A model generated the notes under the pieces. That model had not been told where the DNA came from, ran no database searches, and saw nothing but the letters and a program-made list of their open reading frames with translations. A DNA stretch of 64,000 bases from Sphingobium sp. MI1205 (lineage in GTDB: Bacteria; Pseudomonadota; Alphaproteobacteria; Sphingomonadales; Sphingomonadaceae), in assembly GCF_001563285.1 (NCBI RefSeq), contig NZ_CP005188.1:439501-503500 (forward strand), given 5' to 3'. This document shows, piece after piece, positions 52,910 to 62,029 of this stretch. The position numbers and the translations under genes are program-made. The first letter of the stretch is position 1. Each line of letters starts with the position of its first letter.

Positions 52910-54391
52910 ATGGACGAACTGGAAATTCCCCTGATCATTCGTGGAGAGGTGATCCACGACAACTGGGTCACATTCCCGGGTCGTCATGGAAAGATCTCGC
53001 TCAAGGCGCCGGACGTGAATGCCTATGTCGATCAGATCATTCTCAAGAACCCGAGCAGCCTGAAGGATCTTTACGCGCTGACCCTGGATGACATCATCGA
53101 CTATCTCGTCGAACTGGGGCTGCATCTCGATCCGGTGAAGAACCCCCACATTCGCACGGCGATGCAGGTGGCTGCGGCGACATCTGGCCATTCCCCTGAA
53201 ATGCTGGGCTATATGTACGGCAACATGTCGAACATATTCCGCCGCAGCTTCATCGAGGAGGCTGTCGAGCAGAACATCGGGCGCGCGCATCTCGAAGGAT
53301 GGGTTTCGACCCAGTTGCACGATCGCCGGACGGCGGTGCGCGCCTATGGCGCCCGGTCGGTCCACATCAATGCGGGCAATGGTGCGGTGATAACGCTGCA
53401 GGGCGTGCTGATGAACGCCGTCCTCCGCTCCGACGCCATCATGAAGAACCCCTCCAACGATCCTTATACCGGGACGGCGGTGGCGCTGACGATGATCGAC
53501 ATTGCGCCCGATCATCCGATCACCAAACATCTGACAGTCGGCTATTGGAAAGGCGGCGATACCGCGTTCGAAAGCAAATTATACCGCGCGAACAATATCG
53601 AGAAGATTGTGGCGTGGGGCGGCTTCTCCTCGATGCAGCACATCAGGGGCTATCTGGGACCGGGAATGGACCTAATCGCCCTCGATCCCAAGATCAGTGG
53701 GTCGATCATTGGCAAGGAAGCCTTCGAAACCCCGGAGAAGATGCAGAAGGTGGCCGCAAAGCTCGCCAAAGATGTGGGCTATTTCAATCAGGAAGGCTGC
53801 ATCAGCGCGCGGGTCGCCTATGCACAGTCCGGCACCGACGAGGCAGGGGTCAGGAAGCTGTCCCAATTCGGCCAGATGGTGTTCGACGAGGTCGCCAGGC
53901 TCCCGCGCGAACTGAGCAGCGCGCATCCGGCGTTCGACCGCCAGTTGAAGGATGAGATTGACGGCATCCGCTACTCCAATTCCTTTCAGGTTATCGGATG
54001 CAAGGCGGCGGAGGGCGGCGTCATCGTGTCGCAGGACAACGAGCCGGTCGATTTCGCGGATCAACTGGGATGCCGGGTCGTCAATCTGGTGCCAGTCGAT
54101 GACATTGCCGAGGCCCTGTCCCATGTCACGATCCACACGGCGGCGCTGGGCATCTATCCCGACAGCCTCAAGACGGAAATCCGGGAGGAATGCGCGCTGA
54201 GAGGCGCGCAGCGGCTCACCACGCTCGGCTTTGCCACGGCGGAGGGCGCCGCGCAGCCGCATGACGCGATGGAGCCGATGCGGCGGATGGCACGCTGGGT
54301 CGTGATGGAGGAATTCGACGTGACCCAGTCGGAGAACACAGGCTGGGTCCATGGCGGCAGCACGGTGGAACCCGAACAGCTGAACGCGTGA
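52910..54391 (+). CDS. LuxC-like acyl-CoA reductase
   Basis: This 493-residue protein resembles LuxC-type fatty acyl-CoA reductases. It has the NAD(P)-binding aldehyde-dehydrogenase-like fold, with Cys297 in NQEGCISARVAYAQSG as the nucleophile, AGNGAVITLQGVLMNAVLRSDAIMKNPSNDP, and VAWGGFSSMQHIR. It would reduce an acyl-CoA or acyl-enzyme to an aldehyde. The neighbour is a LuxE-like gene, as in luciferase operons, yet luxA and luxB are absent, so the role is metabolic. The start at 52910 is preceded by GAGAGGAAA. Confidence 0.82.
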   Translation: MDELEIPLIIRGEVIHDNWVTFPGRHGKISLKAPDVNAYVDQIILKNPSSLKDLYALTLDDIIDYLVELGLHLDPVKNPHIRTAMQVAAATSGHSPEMLGYMYGNMSNIFRRSFIEEAVEQNIGRAHLEGWVSTQLHDRRTAVRAYGARSVHINAGNGAVITLQGVLMNAVLRSDAIMKNPSNDPYTGTAVALTMIDIAPDHPITKHLTVGYWKGGDTAFESKLYRANNIEKIVAWGGFSSMQHIRGYLGPGMDLIALDPKISGSIIGKEAFETPEKMQKVAAKLAKDVGYFNQEGCISARVAYAQSGTDEAGVRKLSQFGQMVFDEVARLPRELSSAHPAFDRQLKDEIDGIRYSNSFQVIGCKAAEGGVIVSQDNEPVDFADQLGCRVVNLVPVDDIAEALSHVTIHTAALGIYPDSLKTEIREECALRGAQRLTTLGFATAEGAAQPHDAMEPMRRMARWVVMEEFDVTQSENTGWVHGGSTVEPEQLNA

Positions 54392-54443
54392 CGGGCCTGA
54401 ATGGGTGAGCGGATCGCCCTCATATGTAATTGACGGAGGCAAT

Positions 54444-55868
54444 ATGACAAGCAGCGGAAGCATTCAGCCAGACCAGCTGGAGACATTGCGGAACAACGCA
54501 CGAGCCTTTCTCGATATGTCGACGGAGGAACTGTTTGACATCGACTGGGAGGTGCTGGAACCCCTTCAGATCGAGCTGGCGCAGCGGCAATTCCAGGCCC
54601 TGCGGCCGAAGATCAAGGTGCTGGACCGGCTGGCCGACGAAGTCGGGGTGTCCGCGATCAATACGATCGAAGACTTAGTGCCTCTGGGCCTGCCCCACAC
54701 CTTCTACAAATCCTATTCGCTTGGCGACATTCAGAAGCGCCGGTTCGACAGGCTGACAAACTGGCTGTCGACACTCAGCGCCTATGATTTGTCGGATATC
54801 GACGTGGAGGGATGCGACACGATCGAGGATTGGCTGCTGCGATTGGAAGCGGCGACGCCGATCCGCCCGGTCAGTTCGTCCGGCACCAGCGGCAAGATTT
54901 CCTTCGTGCCGCGCGGCGTGCCCGAGGATATTGCGCAGACCATCATGTTCGTCCGCTTCTTCGAGGCTTATGGGGAGGAATATGGCGTCGATATCCGCAA
55001 CGGCGATGTGCCTTTCCTGTGTCCCTGGCCGTCCGATGCGGGGCGTCAGGCATTCATCAACACGGTCGACCTACTCCGCAACAGCTTTTATAGCGAGCAT
55101 CCCGACCTTATCAAAACCGTGGGCCGCGGGCGCATTACCGCCGACGAGTTGTTGTTGGCCAGCAAGCTCAATCGCGCGCAATCGCTGGGCGAGGAACTGG
55201 AACTGACCGAAGCGGAGGCGCGCATCGCCCAGACGGTCGCCGATCGCAACCGCGCGATGCCCAACCGTGTAGACCAGTTCGTGGACGAGGTGGTCTCGAA
55301 ACTGTCCGGCCAGAAGGTCGTGCTCTTCGGCTTCTGGACGCAGCTTTACCAGCTGGCGGCCGCGTGCAAGGCAAAGGGCGTGACGGTCGACTGGTCGCCC
55401 GACAGTCTGATCGTCACCGGCGGCGGGACAAAGGGCTTTACCTTCCCCGATGGGTGGATGGAATTGTTGCGCGAGGTGTTTCCCTTCCATCTCCGCGAAG
55501 TCTTTGGGATGAGCGAGACGACCGCCAGCGGCGTGTGCTGTTCGAAGGGCAATATCCATACCCTGCCTTGGGGCATCAAGCATGTTGTCGATCCCGAAAC
55601 CGGCCTGTCGAGGCCCAGAAGCGGTGTCCAGACAGGGCGACTGCTGGTGCATGACCTGACGGCCGAAAGCATGTGGCCGACCACCTTGACCGGCGATCAG
55701 GTCACGATCAACTTTGACGGCGGTTGCGGCTGTGGACGCAAAGGCCCCTATCTCCTCAATTCGATCCAGCGGCTCAGCGCGGCACAGGGCGGCGATGACA
55801 AGATAACCTGTGCGAAGACGCCGCAGGCCTATGAGAAGCTGGAAGAATTCGCGTTGGGTGGATTGTGA
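54444..55868 (+). CDS. LuxE-like acyl-protein synthetase / acyl-adenylating enzyme
   Basis: This protein of about 474 residues begins MTSSGSIQPDQ after GGAGG. The adenylate-forming signature SSSGTSGKISFVPRG is visible, with SDSLIV, GGGTKGF and EVFGMSETTASG motifs later and the metal-site-like GGCGCGRKGPY near the end. It should activate a carboxylic acid as an acyl-AMP and pass the acyl group to LuxC or a thiol. The pair can perform ATP- and NADPH-dependent reduction of a carboxylate to an aldehyde. Confidence 0.78.
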   Translation: MTSSGSIQPDQLETLRNNARAFLDMSTEELFDIDWEVLEPLQIELAQRQFQALRPKIKVLDRLADEVGVSAINTIEDLVPLGLPHTFYKSYSLGDIQKRRFDRLTNWLSTLSAYDLSDIDVEGCDTIEDWLLRLEAATPIRPVSSSGTSGKISFVPRGVPEDIAQTIMFVRFFEAYGEEYGVDIRNGDVPFLCPWPSDAGRQAFINTVDLLRNSFYSEHPDLIKTVGRGRITADELLLASKLNRAQSLGEELELTEAEARIAQTVADRNRAMPNRVDQFVDEVVSKLSGQKVVLFGFWTQLYQLAAACKAKGVTVDWSPDSLIVTGGGTKGFTFPDGWMELLREVFPFHLREVFGMSETTASGVCCSKGNIHTLPWGIKHVVDPETGLSRPRSGVQTGRLLVHDLTAESMWPTTLTGDQVTINFDGGCGCGRKGPYLLNSIQRLSAAQGGDDKITCAKTPQAYEKLEEFALGGL

Positions 55869-55893
55869 TGACGCGGGCCGAAGGAAGGCGGGC

Positions 55894-56676
55894 ATGAGTA
55901 TTTCGCTCAACGGCAAGGCGGGGGTCGTCACCGGCGCATCGAGCGGCATCGGCCGGGAGATCGCGCTGGCGCTCGGCCAGGCGGGCATGACCCAATGGCT
56001 AGTCGGGCGGTCGAGCAGCGAACTGGAGGTCACAGCCGCCATGATCGCGGAGAAGGGCGGTGGCCCGACGCATTGCGTCCCGATGGATCTGGCCGAGCCG
56101 GGTGCGCTCGCGCGGCTGGTGCAGTCGATCGGGAAGGAGCATGACCATCTCTTCGCGCTCGTGAACAATGCGGGGATCATGCATCCGGAACCGATACTGT
56201 CGGCGGACCCGGCGCAATGGCGCGCGATGTTCGACGTCAATGTCCTGGCGCCGCTAGAGGCGATCCGCGCGGCCGTCGACCTGATGCGGCACCAGGGTAA
56301 GGCGGGGCATATCATCAATGTGAGCTCGCTGGCGGCCCGATTTGACGCTGGCGGCGTCTATGGCGCGAGCAAGATCGCGCTGGACATGATTTCCCGGTCG
56401 TTGAGGCAGGAACTCGAGCATGACGATATCCGGGTGACGTCCATTGTGCCGGGCGGATTTTCGACAAATCTGGGGCGAAGTTTTGCGCCGGAATCCATGG
56501 CACGCATGGCCGCCGCCGCAGCGGACAAGGGGATCGACCTGTCGGGCCCGGATGCGGCCCGGCTGTTCGGAGATCCGGCCAAGATCGCGGAGACGGTGCT
56601 CTTCATCCTCGAGCAGCCGATCGAACTGAATTTTCAGGAGATAGTGATCCGGCCGGCCGTCAGCCTTGAACTGTGA
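55894..56676 (+). CDS. Short-chain dehydrogenase/reductase (SDR)
   Basis: This protein of about 260 residues is a classical SDR. It has TGASSGIG at 13-20, the NNAG motif, the catalytic Ser (NVSSLAA), and YGASK (Tyr/Lys) near residue 156. It starts at 55894 after AAGGAAGG, and the upstream LuxE stop is 26 bases before. It is the third gene of the luxC-luxE operon and might reduce or oxidise the aldehyde/alcohol product. Confidence 0.83.
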   Translation: MSISLNGKAGVVTGASSGIGREIALALGQAGMTQWLVGRSSSELEVTAAMIAEKGGGPTHCVPMDLAEPGALARLVQSIGKEHDHLFALVNNAGIMHPEPILSADPAQWRAMFDVNVLAPLEAIRAAVDLMRHQGKAGHIINVSSLAARFDAGGVYGASKIALDMISRSLRQELEHDDIRVTSIVPGGFSTNLGRSFAPESMARMAAAAADKGIDLSGPDAARLFGDPAKIAETVLFILEQPIELNFQEIVIRPAVSLEL

Positions 56677-56697
56677 TCCCATAGGGGACGGCGGCAT

Positions 56698-57108
56698 ATG
56701 GCGTCCATTCCCGCCGCTATTGACGAATTGCAGCGTTACTACGCCGCCATAACCACGTACCGTCGCTGCATCCGGCCTTATTCCATCGCCGGGGTCACGA
56801 TCGAACCGGGCGAGTTTGTCGCCAATTCGACCACGATCGCGGCGCGTGACGATCGAGAATTCCAAAGCCCCAATGAGGTCCGCCTCGACCGACGTCCGCG
56901 CCACGTCTCCTTCGGTTACGGTCAGCACACCTGCCTCGGCGTCCATCTCGCGCGCCGCGAAATGAAGATCGCGATGGAGGAGTTCCTCTCGATCATCCCT
57001 GAGTTCCGTTTGCGCGACGATATGCCGATCACCACGATGATGCACAGCACGCTCCAACCCTATGTCCTTCCCCTCGCGTGGGACGCAAAAGCCAAGGCAA
57101 TGTCATGA
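56698..57108 (+). pseudogene. C-terminal half of a cytochrome P450
   Basis: The frame has the K-helix ExxR-like EELQRYY-type segment (ELQR at residues 10-13) and the heme-binding loop SFGYGQHTCLGVHLARRE with Cys79. The N-terminal 270 or so residues, including the I helix, are missing, so it cannot act as a normal P450. It starts at an ATG with a weak RBS, and its stop overlaps the next P450 start as ATGA. It may be a decayed copy kept only for translational coupling. Confidence 0.82.
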
Positions 57109-58364
57109 ACACGCTTCAGATTTCCGGCAATTTCTACGACCGCGAAACGCTCGCGAACCCCTATCCGCTCATGGCGGAGTTTCGGGAGCAGGCGCCCGTC
57201 ATGCGCACCGTCGACCCTGCCGGGCGCGCGATCTTTGTCGTAACGGAAATGGCCCTCATCGAGCAGGTCGCCAAACGTACGGACGCCTTTTCCAATGACT
57301 TCGGTCATTTGTTCGTGGCGGGCAATGAACATCCTGAGGTGGCGGGGATACTCGATCAGGAGCCGCTTCGTGCAACGCTGCTGCTGGGCAGCGATGCGCC
57401 CGATCACACGCGGTATCGCGCGCTCGTCAATGCCGTCTTCGCCACGGGTCGCGTGGCGCATCTCACCCCGATGATCGAGGCCTTGACGGATGAACTGATC
57501 GACGGCTTCATTGAGAAGGGCCAGTGCAACTTCGTGGACGAGTTCGCGGTGCTGCTTCCGACCTATATCATCGCGGACATTCTGGGCCTGCCCCGTGATA
57601 AATATGATCAGGTGAAGAAGTGGTCTGATGCGGTCATCATGGTCGTCGGGCGGACAGGAACGAAAGAGGACGAAATCCATGCCGCGCACGAAATTGTGGA
57701 TTTCCGCCGCTATCTGCGTGAAACCGTAGCGGCGCGGCGGATCGAACCACGCGACGATCTGATCTCTAACCTTGTAACGGTAAAGACCGAGGGCGTTCAG
57801 CCGTTCGATGACATCGAAGCGACGGCGCTTGCGTTTGAGATCGCGGTTGCGGGTAATGAAACCACCCGCAACACGCTGATGAGCGGCCTGGTACAGTTGC
57901 TGCGCCATCCCGACCAGATGCAGGCCCTGATCGACGACTCGTCTCTTGTCGATAATGCCGTCGAGGAAATCCTTCGCTACGAGACGCCGGCCTCGTCCAT
58001 GTGGCGCATCGCACGTGAGGATATGACCTTAGGCGGAACGGACATTCCCGCAGGCTCGACCCTGCTGCTGCGTTACGATGGCGGCAATCGCGACCCCAGG
58101 CGGTTCGAGGATCCCGATCGCTTCGACATCCGGCGTAGGAATGCGCGCACGCACATCGCCTTTGGCGCGCCTAGCGTGCACAGATGTCTCGGCCAGATGC
58201 TAGCGCGCAAGGAACTCGTCGTCGGCTTCCGCCAGTTGCTGAAGCGACTGCGCAACATCCGCATCGTCGAGGGCAGCGACACCTCTTATCAGCCTAGCCT
58301 GATGTTCCACACGATCGGAAGCCTGCACATCGCCTTCGATCCCGGTGAGCGCGTCCATCGCTGA
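57105..58364 (+). CDS. Cytochrome P450 (complete)
   Basis: This 419-residue P450 has the I-helix AGNETT at 249-254, the K-helix EILR, and the heme-binding segment FGAPSVHRCLGQMLARKE with Cys361 as thiolate ligand. The spacing in the heme loop (FGAPSVHRCLG) is one residue longer than the common FGxGxHxCxG. It would hydroxylate a hydrophobic substrate using ferredoxin electrons; no ferredoxin or reductase gene is nearby. ATGA overlap couples it to the upstream half-P450. Confidence 0.88.
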   Translation: MNTLQISGNFYDRETLANPYPLMAEFREQAPVMRTVDPAGRAIFVVTEMALIEQVAKRTDAFSNDFGHLFVAGNEHPEVAGILDQEPLRATLLLGSDAPDHTRYRALVNAVFATGRVAHLTPMIEALTDELIDGFIEKGQCNFVDEFAVLLPTYIIADILGLPRDKYDQVKKWSDAVIMVVGRTGTKEDEIHAAHEIVDFRRYLRETVAARRIEPRDDLISNLVTVKTEGVQPFDDIEATALAFEIAVAGNETTRNTLMSGLVQLLRHPDQMQALIDDSSLVDNAVEEILRYETPASSMWRIAREDMTLGGTDIPAGSTLLLRYDGGNRDPRRFEDPDRFDIRRRNARTHIAFGAPSVHRCLGQMLARKELVVGFRQLLKRLRNIRIVEGSDTSYQPSLMFHTIGSLHIAFDPGERVHR

Positions 58365-58424
58365 GTTGTGCGATGGTTCGGCGAACTGTTCGCCCTATCG
58401 AGAATAGGAAGAAAGGTTTGGCAT

Positions 58425-58755
<331 letters not shown>

Positions 58756-58790
58756 AGCCAGCATAACAGTATAAGCGATCAGGAGACATC

Positions 58791-59600
58791 ATGTCCGACA
58801 CCCTGGAAAGCATTCTCGTCGTGCATCAGAACCCGGCCCCCGGCCGGCAATTTGAATATGACGAATGGTACACGAACATTCACATTCGCGACGCGTTGCG
58901 GCTCGATGGCGCCATCGCGACGCAGCGCTTCTGCATCGGCGAGGAGCAGCCCGCTCTAAATGGGAAAGCCGTCGCACCCGCGCTTTGGGCGCACACGATC
59001 TATGAATGGGAATCTGCCCAGAAATCCGTCGACGGCCATAATGATCGTGCCGCCACACCGCTCATGGAGATTTCGCGCGACTGCGCGTTCGAAGGGCTTC
59101 GGGATTTTTTCTACCGACCCGAATATCTCTCACACGGTTGGACCCGCGAGGTCGGGTTTCGGCGCGGGTCTGAGATACTGACGGCGCTGATCAAGCCCAA
59201 GGGTGACTTTCCAGCCTTTCGCACGTGGTTTGAGCAGCACCATGCATCCGACACGCTTACTCTTCCCGGCTTCGGCAGCGTCGGTCTTTTCAGCCTGCAC
59301 GAGGCCCAATCCCTGCCCTATGCCGCCGAATTTCCGGCTGTGGCCATTTATGGCCTTATCGACCGTCCAGCGGCGCTCAAAGCATGGGCGCAGATCCTTG
59401 CGCAGTCTGAATTCGACCTGTCGGGGCAGGTGGAAAAACTGGAGATAGGTGCCTGGAAGCCCCGCATCGAGCGATTGCGTGCGGAGGATGTGATCGACCC
59501 CAGCCCGGAAGCAGCGGCGCGCGAGAGCGCGGCACGCAAGAAATATGCGGGCAACTATCTCTCGCAGGATGAACTGAACCGCGCCTTGGCGTCGATCTGA
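58791..59600 (+). CDS. EthD/Dabb-like hypothetical protein
   Basis: This 269-residue protein has two ferredoxin-like halves: ILVVHQNPAPGRQFEYDEWYTNIHIRDAL and ILTALIKPKGDFPAFRTWFEQHHASDTLTLPGFG. The pattern (strand, DEWY...HI, and WFEQHHASD) is like dimeric alpha/beta-barrel proteins of the EthD/ABM type, which often accompany catabolic P450 or SDR genes. No catalytic role can be assigned. RBS AGGAGA precedes the ATG. Confidence 0.6.
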   Translation: MSDTLESILVVHQNPAPGRQFEYDEWYTNIHIRDALRLDGAIATQRFCIGEEQPALNGKAVAPALWAHTIYEWESAQKSVDGHNDRAATPLMEISRDCAFEGLRDFFYRPEYLSHGWTREVGFRRGSEILTALIKPKGDFPAFRTWFEQHHASDTLTLPGFGSVGLFSLHEAQSLPYAAEFPAVAIYGLIDRPAALKAWAQILAQSEFDLSGQVEKLEIGAWKPRIERLRAEDVIDPSPEAAARESAARKKYAGNYLSQDELNRALASI

Positions 59601-59612
59601 CAGGCCGTTCGC

Positions 59613-59710
59613 ATGAGCAAAATCTATTTCACCACAGGCGCATCCAGTGGTTTCGGCAGGTTGCTTGCGCAGGCTGCTCTCGCGCCGGGAGACCGGGTCG
59701 CCTATAGGTC
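59613..59710 (+). pseudogene. N-terminal fragment of an SDR gene
   Basis: The residues MSKIYFTTGASSGFGRLLAQAALAPGDRVA form an SDR cofactor-binding start, after which homology stops. It is a remnant. Confidence 0.8.
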
Positions 59711-59857
59711 AACAGGCTTAAACTGGAACAGCAGTGGACTAGTCACCCCCCCCCCGCGCCGACGAGTGAGTATCCGGCCGGCGGAATACGGCGAGGACGA
59801 GGCTGCACCATAGAACAGCTTGATGGTCGAAGACTTTAGCATGAAGGAATGGGTCGA

Positions 59858-60598
59858 ATGGCAGCAGATATCGCAGGAAAGACGGCGCTGGTCACCGGCG
59901 CTTCAGGAGGCATCGGACGCGCTATCGCGCTGCAATTGGCGCAGGCGGGCGCGGATGTGATCGTACATTATGCGAACGGGCAGGACCGGGCCGAGGAGAC
60001 TGTTCGTCTGATCACCGGCGCAGGCGGCCGCGCAAGAAGCGCACAGGCCGATCTGCGCAGCGCCGCAGGTGTGCAGGCGCTCGTCGCCGCATCCGGCCAG
60101 GGCATCGACATTCTGGTCAACAATGCAGGCGTCGCGCGCGGGCAAACATTGGAGGAAACGACCGAAGAGGATTTCGATACTGTCTTTTCGACGAATGTGA
60201 GGGGCGTGTTCTTCCTGACGCAGGCTCTCTTGCCGCATCTCAACGACCATGCCTCGATCATCAACATCTCCTCCATGGTCTCGATCGTGGCCTATCCTTC
60301 CGTCATCGCCTACTCCATGTCGAAGGCAGCACAGAACGCCTTCACCCTTTCGCTGGCGGCGCATCTCGCGCCGCGCGGTATCCGGGTCAACGGAATCGCA
60401 CCAGGGGCCACGGACTCTGATTTCCTCAGCGGCATCAAGGATAATGCGCAGGTCATGGGCGCAATCACCGGCATGACGGCATTCGGGCGATTGGGAACGC
60501 CCGACGAAATCGCGCGGGCCGTGACCTTCCTGGCATCGCCCGACGGTGCATGGATAACTGGGCAGGTGATTCAGGTCAGTGGTGGTATGCATCTGTAG
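59858..60598 (+). CDS. SDR, FabG-like oxidoreductase
   Basis: This protein of about 246 residues has TGASGGIG near residues 13-20, NNAG, the catalytic Ser in ISSMVS, and YSMSK (Tyr/Lys). The end WITGQVIQVSGGMHL is typical of FabG-type enzymes. Start ATG 59858 was chosen over 59849. It is a complete NAD(P)H-dependent keto reductase or alcohol dehydrogenase. Confidence 0.88.
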   Translation: MAADIAGKTALVTGASGGIGRAIALQLAQAGADVIVHYANGQDRAEETVRLITGAGGRARSAQADLRSAAGVQALVAASGQGIDILVNNAGVARGQTLEETTEEDFDTVFSTNVRGVFFLTQALLPHLNDHASIINISSMVSIVAYPSVIAYSMSKAAQNAFTLSLAAHLAPRGIRVNGIAPGATDSDFLSGIKDNAQVMGAITGMTAFGRLGTPDEIARAVTFLASPDGAWITGQVIQVSGGMHL

Positions 60599-60657
60599 AC
60601 AGTAAGCGCTAGTCGTCCAAGTGGTCGGCACGTCAATCCATATTGAAGGCAACAAGA

Positions 60658-61482
60658 ATGACGATTTCTTACACATATCCTCCCGGGGGAGCTCTCATGG
60701 CGGGCGGCACAGGCTCCATCGGCCGCGGCGTGGTTGAAGGGCTGGGCCGCGCGGGCGTGCCGGTCCTGTTCACCTATCTGGGCGCAGAGGGCCGCAATAG
60801 TGAGGCAAAGGCTGCCGCTCTGGTCGAGGAATTGACCGCAAAAGGCTATCAGGTGCGGGCGCGCCGCATGGATATGCGCAACGTGGACGAGATCGAGGCT
60901 GCGCTTGACGAGGTAGAGGCGTGGACCGGCCGCGTCCATTCAGTGATGACGGCGGCGGGCGCCCCGGTGCCCTTCGCTAAGACGGCCGACTATACACCGG
61001 AGCAGATCGACGATTTCATCGCGGGAGACGCGCTCTCGTATTTTCGGCTCTTCCGCAGCGCCGTGCAGCGCATGCGTAAGAGTGGAGGTGGTTCGATCGC
61101 GTGCACTACGACGATCGATGTCGGCAAGCTGGCCCTCTACAATGGCGCGTCGGGCATGTCGAAGGGCGCAGTCGAAGCGATGATGCGTCACATCGCCGTG
61201 GAGGAGGCGCAGGCTAATATCCGCGCCAATTATGTGAGGATCGGCTGGGTCGGCGACGACAGCTATGCCGATCATCAGGACTGGTTAAAGCCGCAGGATG
61301 GCGAACCAAGGACCCAGATGGAAATGCTGGCCAGCATCGGTCGCAGCCATATGCTGAATACCCCTATGCAGCGCCCAGGATCCCTCCGCGAAGCAGGCGA
61401 CGTGTTCGCCTTTTTGGCCTCCGATCAAGCGTCGTATCTGACGGGACAATGCATCCAGATGGACGGCGGCGAGGATCGGTGA
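60658..61482 (+). CDS. Atypical SDR lacking the catalytic Tyr
   Basis: This protein of about 274 residues has an SDR fold, but the usual TGxxxGIG is GGTGSIG, and the motif YxxxK reads SGMSK, with Ser in place of Tyr (sequence LYNGASGMSKGAVEAM). The end (FLASDQASYLTGQCIQMDGG) is standard. Either Tyr eight residues upstream takes over or the protein is not a normal dehydrogenase. Start 60658 after GGCAACAAG is plausible. Confidence 0.75.
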   Translation: MTISYTYPPGGALMAGGTGSIGRGVVEGLGRAGVPVLFTYLGAEGRNSEAKAAALVEELTAKGYQVRARRMDMRNVDEIEAALDEVEAWTGRVHSVMTAAGAPVPFAKTADYTPEQIDDFIAGDALSYFRLFRSAVQRMRKSGGGSIACTTTIDVGKLALYNGASGMSKGAVEAMMRHIAVEEAQANIRANYVRIGWVGDDSYADHQDWLKPQDGEPRTQMEMLASIGRSHMLNTPMQRPGSLREAGDVFAFLASDQASYLTGQCIQMDGGEDR

Positions 61483-61489
61483 GTGTGAG

Positions 61490-61588
61490 AGTTCTTCCGC
61501 CCAAAGCCTCATGCGCGGTCGGATGGTAGTGGTGATAATCGAACACGCCGTCGCGCCAGTCCTGCTCGGACACGTTCCTGAAATTCGA
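61490..61588 (-). pseudogene. YjlB-like cupin fragment
   Basis: The residues DWRDGVFDYHHYHPTAHEALG match the metal-binding HH...H...E segment of YjlB-like cupins, but only about 30 residues are present and the fragment runs into the end of the SDR gene. Confidence 0.5.
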
Positions 61589-61720
61589 CATAGGGTGGCG
61601 GCGTGCAGGTGCCAACGAGAATATCGGGGTCTGGACAGGCAACCAGTATGCGTGCCCGTCCCTCGGCGGTACCGTGGTCTGCGACGATCGGCGTCACGCT
61701 CGCGCCAGTTTCGCTGCCGA

Positions 61721-61996
61721 TCATGTTGCATGCAGCAAGCAGCCGCTCCTCTCCGCGCGCGGCGACGAACAGGACAGCGCGTCGCGGGCATAGAGATTAG
61801 CGAACCCCGTCGCGATCTTCAGCTTGCTCGTCCGGGCAAGGAGCCATGAGGCGAAGCTGATGGAATTCCGTCCCCTGCCTTCCCCAATCCAGAGCGCCGA
61901 ATAGCCTGCTTCCTCCACCACCTGGGCGAATGCGGCGGCCGCTTCGGCCGACATGCCATCGGCATCGGTCCATATCCCAAGCTTTCCCAGTTCCAT
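61721..61996 (-). pseudogene. N-terminal fragment of a luciferase-like (LLM) oxidoreductase
   Basis: The frame begins MELGKLGIWTDADGMSAEAAAAFAQVVEEAGYSALWIGEG and continues NSISFASWLLARTSKLKIATGFANLYARDAL, the start of an LLM-class flavin oxidoreductase. After about residue 71 the homology ends. It is a remnant, not an active enzyme. Confidence 0.7.
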
Positions 61997-62029
61997 GCCG
62001 ACCCCGCAAAATTCGTAAGGACGCCCTGC

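Noticed and set aside
52910..55868. Bioluminescence operon
   Set aside because: LuxC- and LuxE-like genes are present but luxA and luxB are absent, and SDR and P450 genes fill the cluster.
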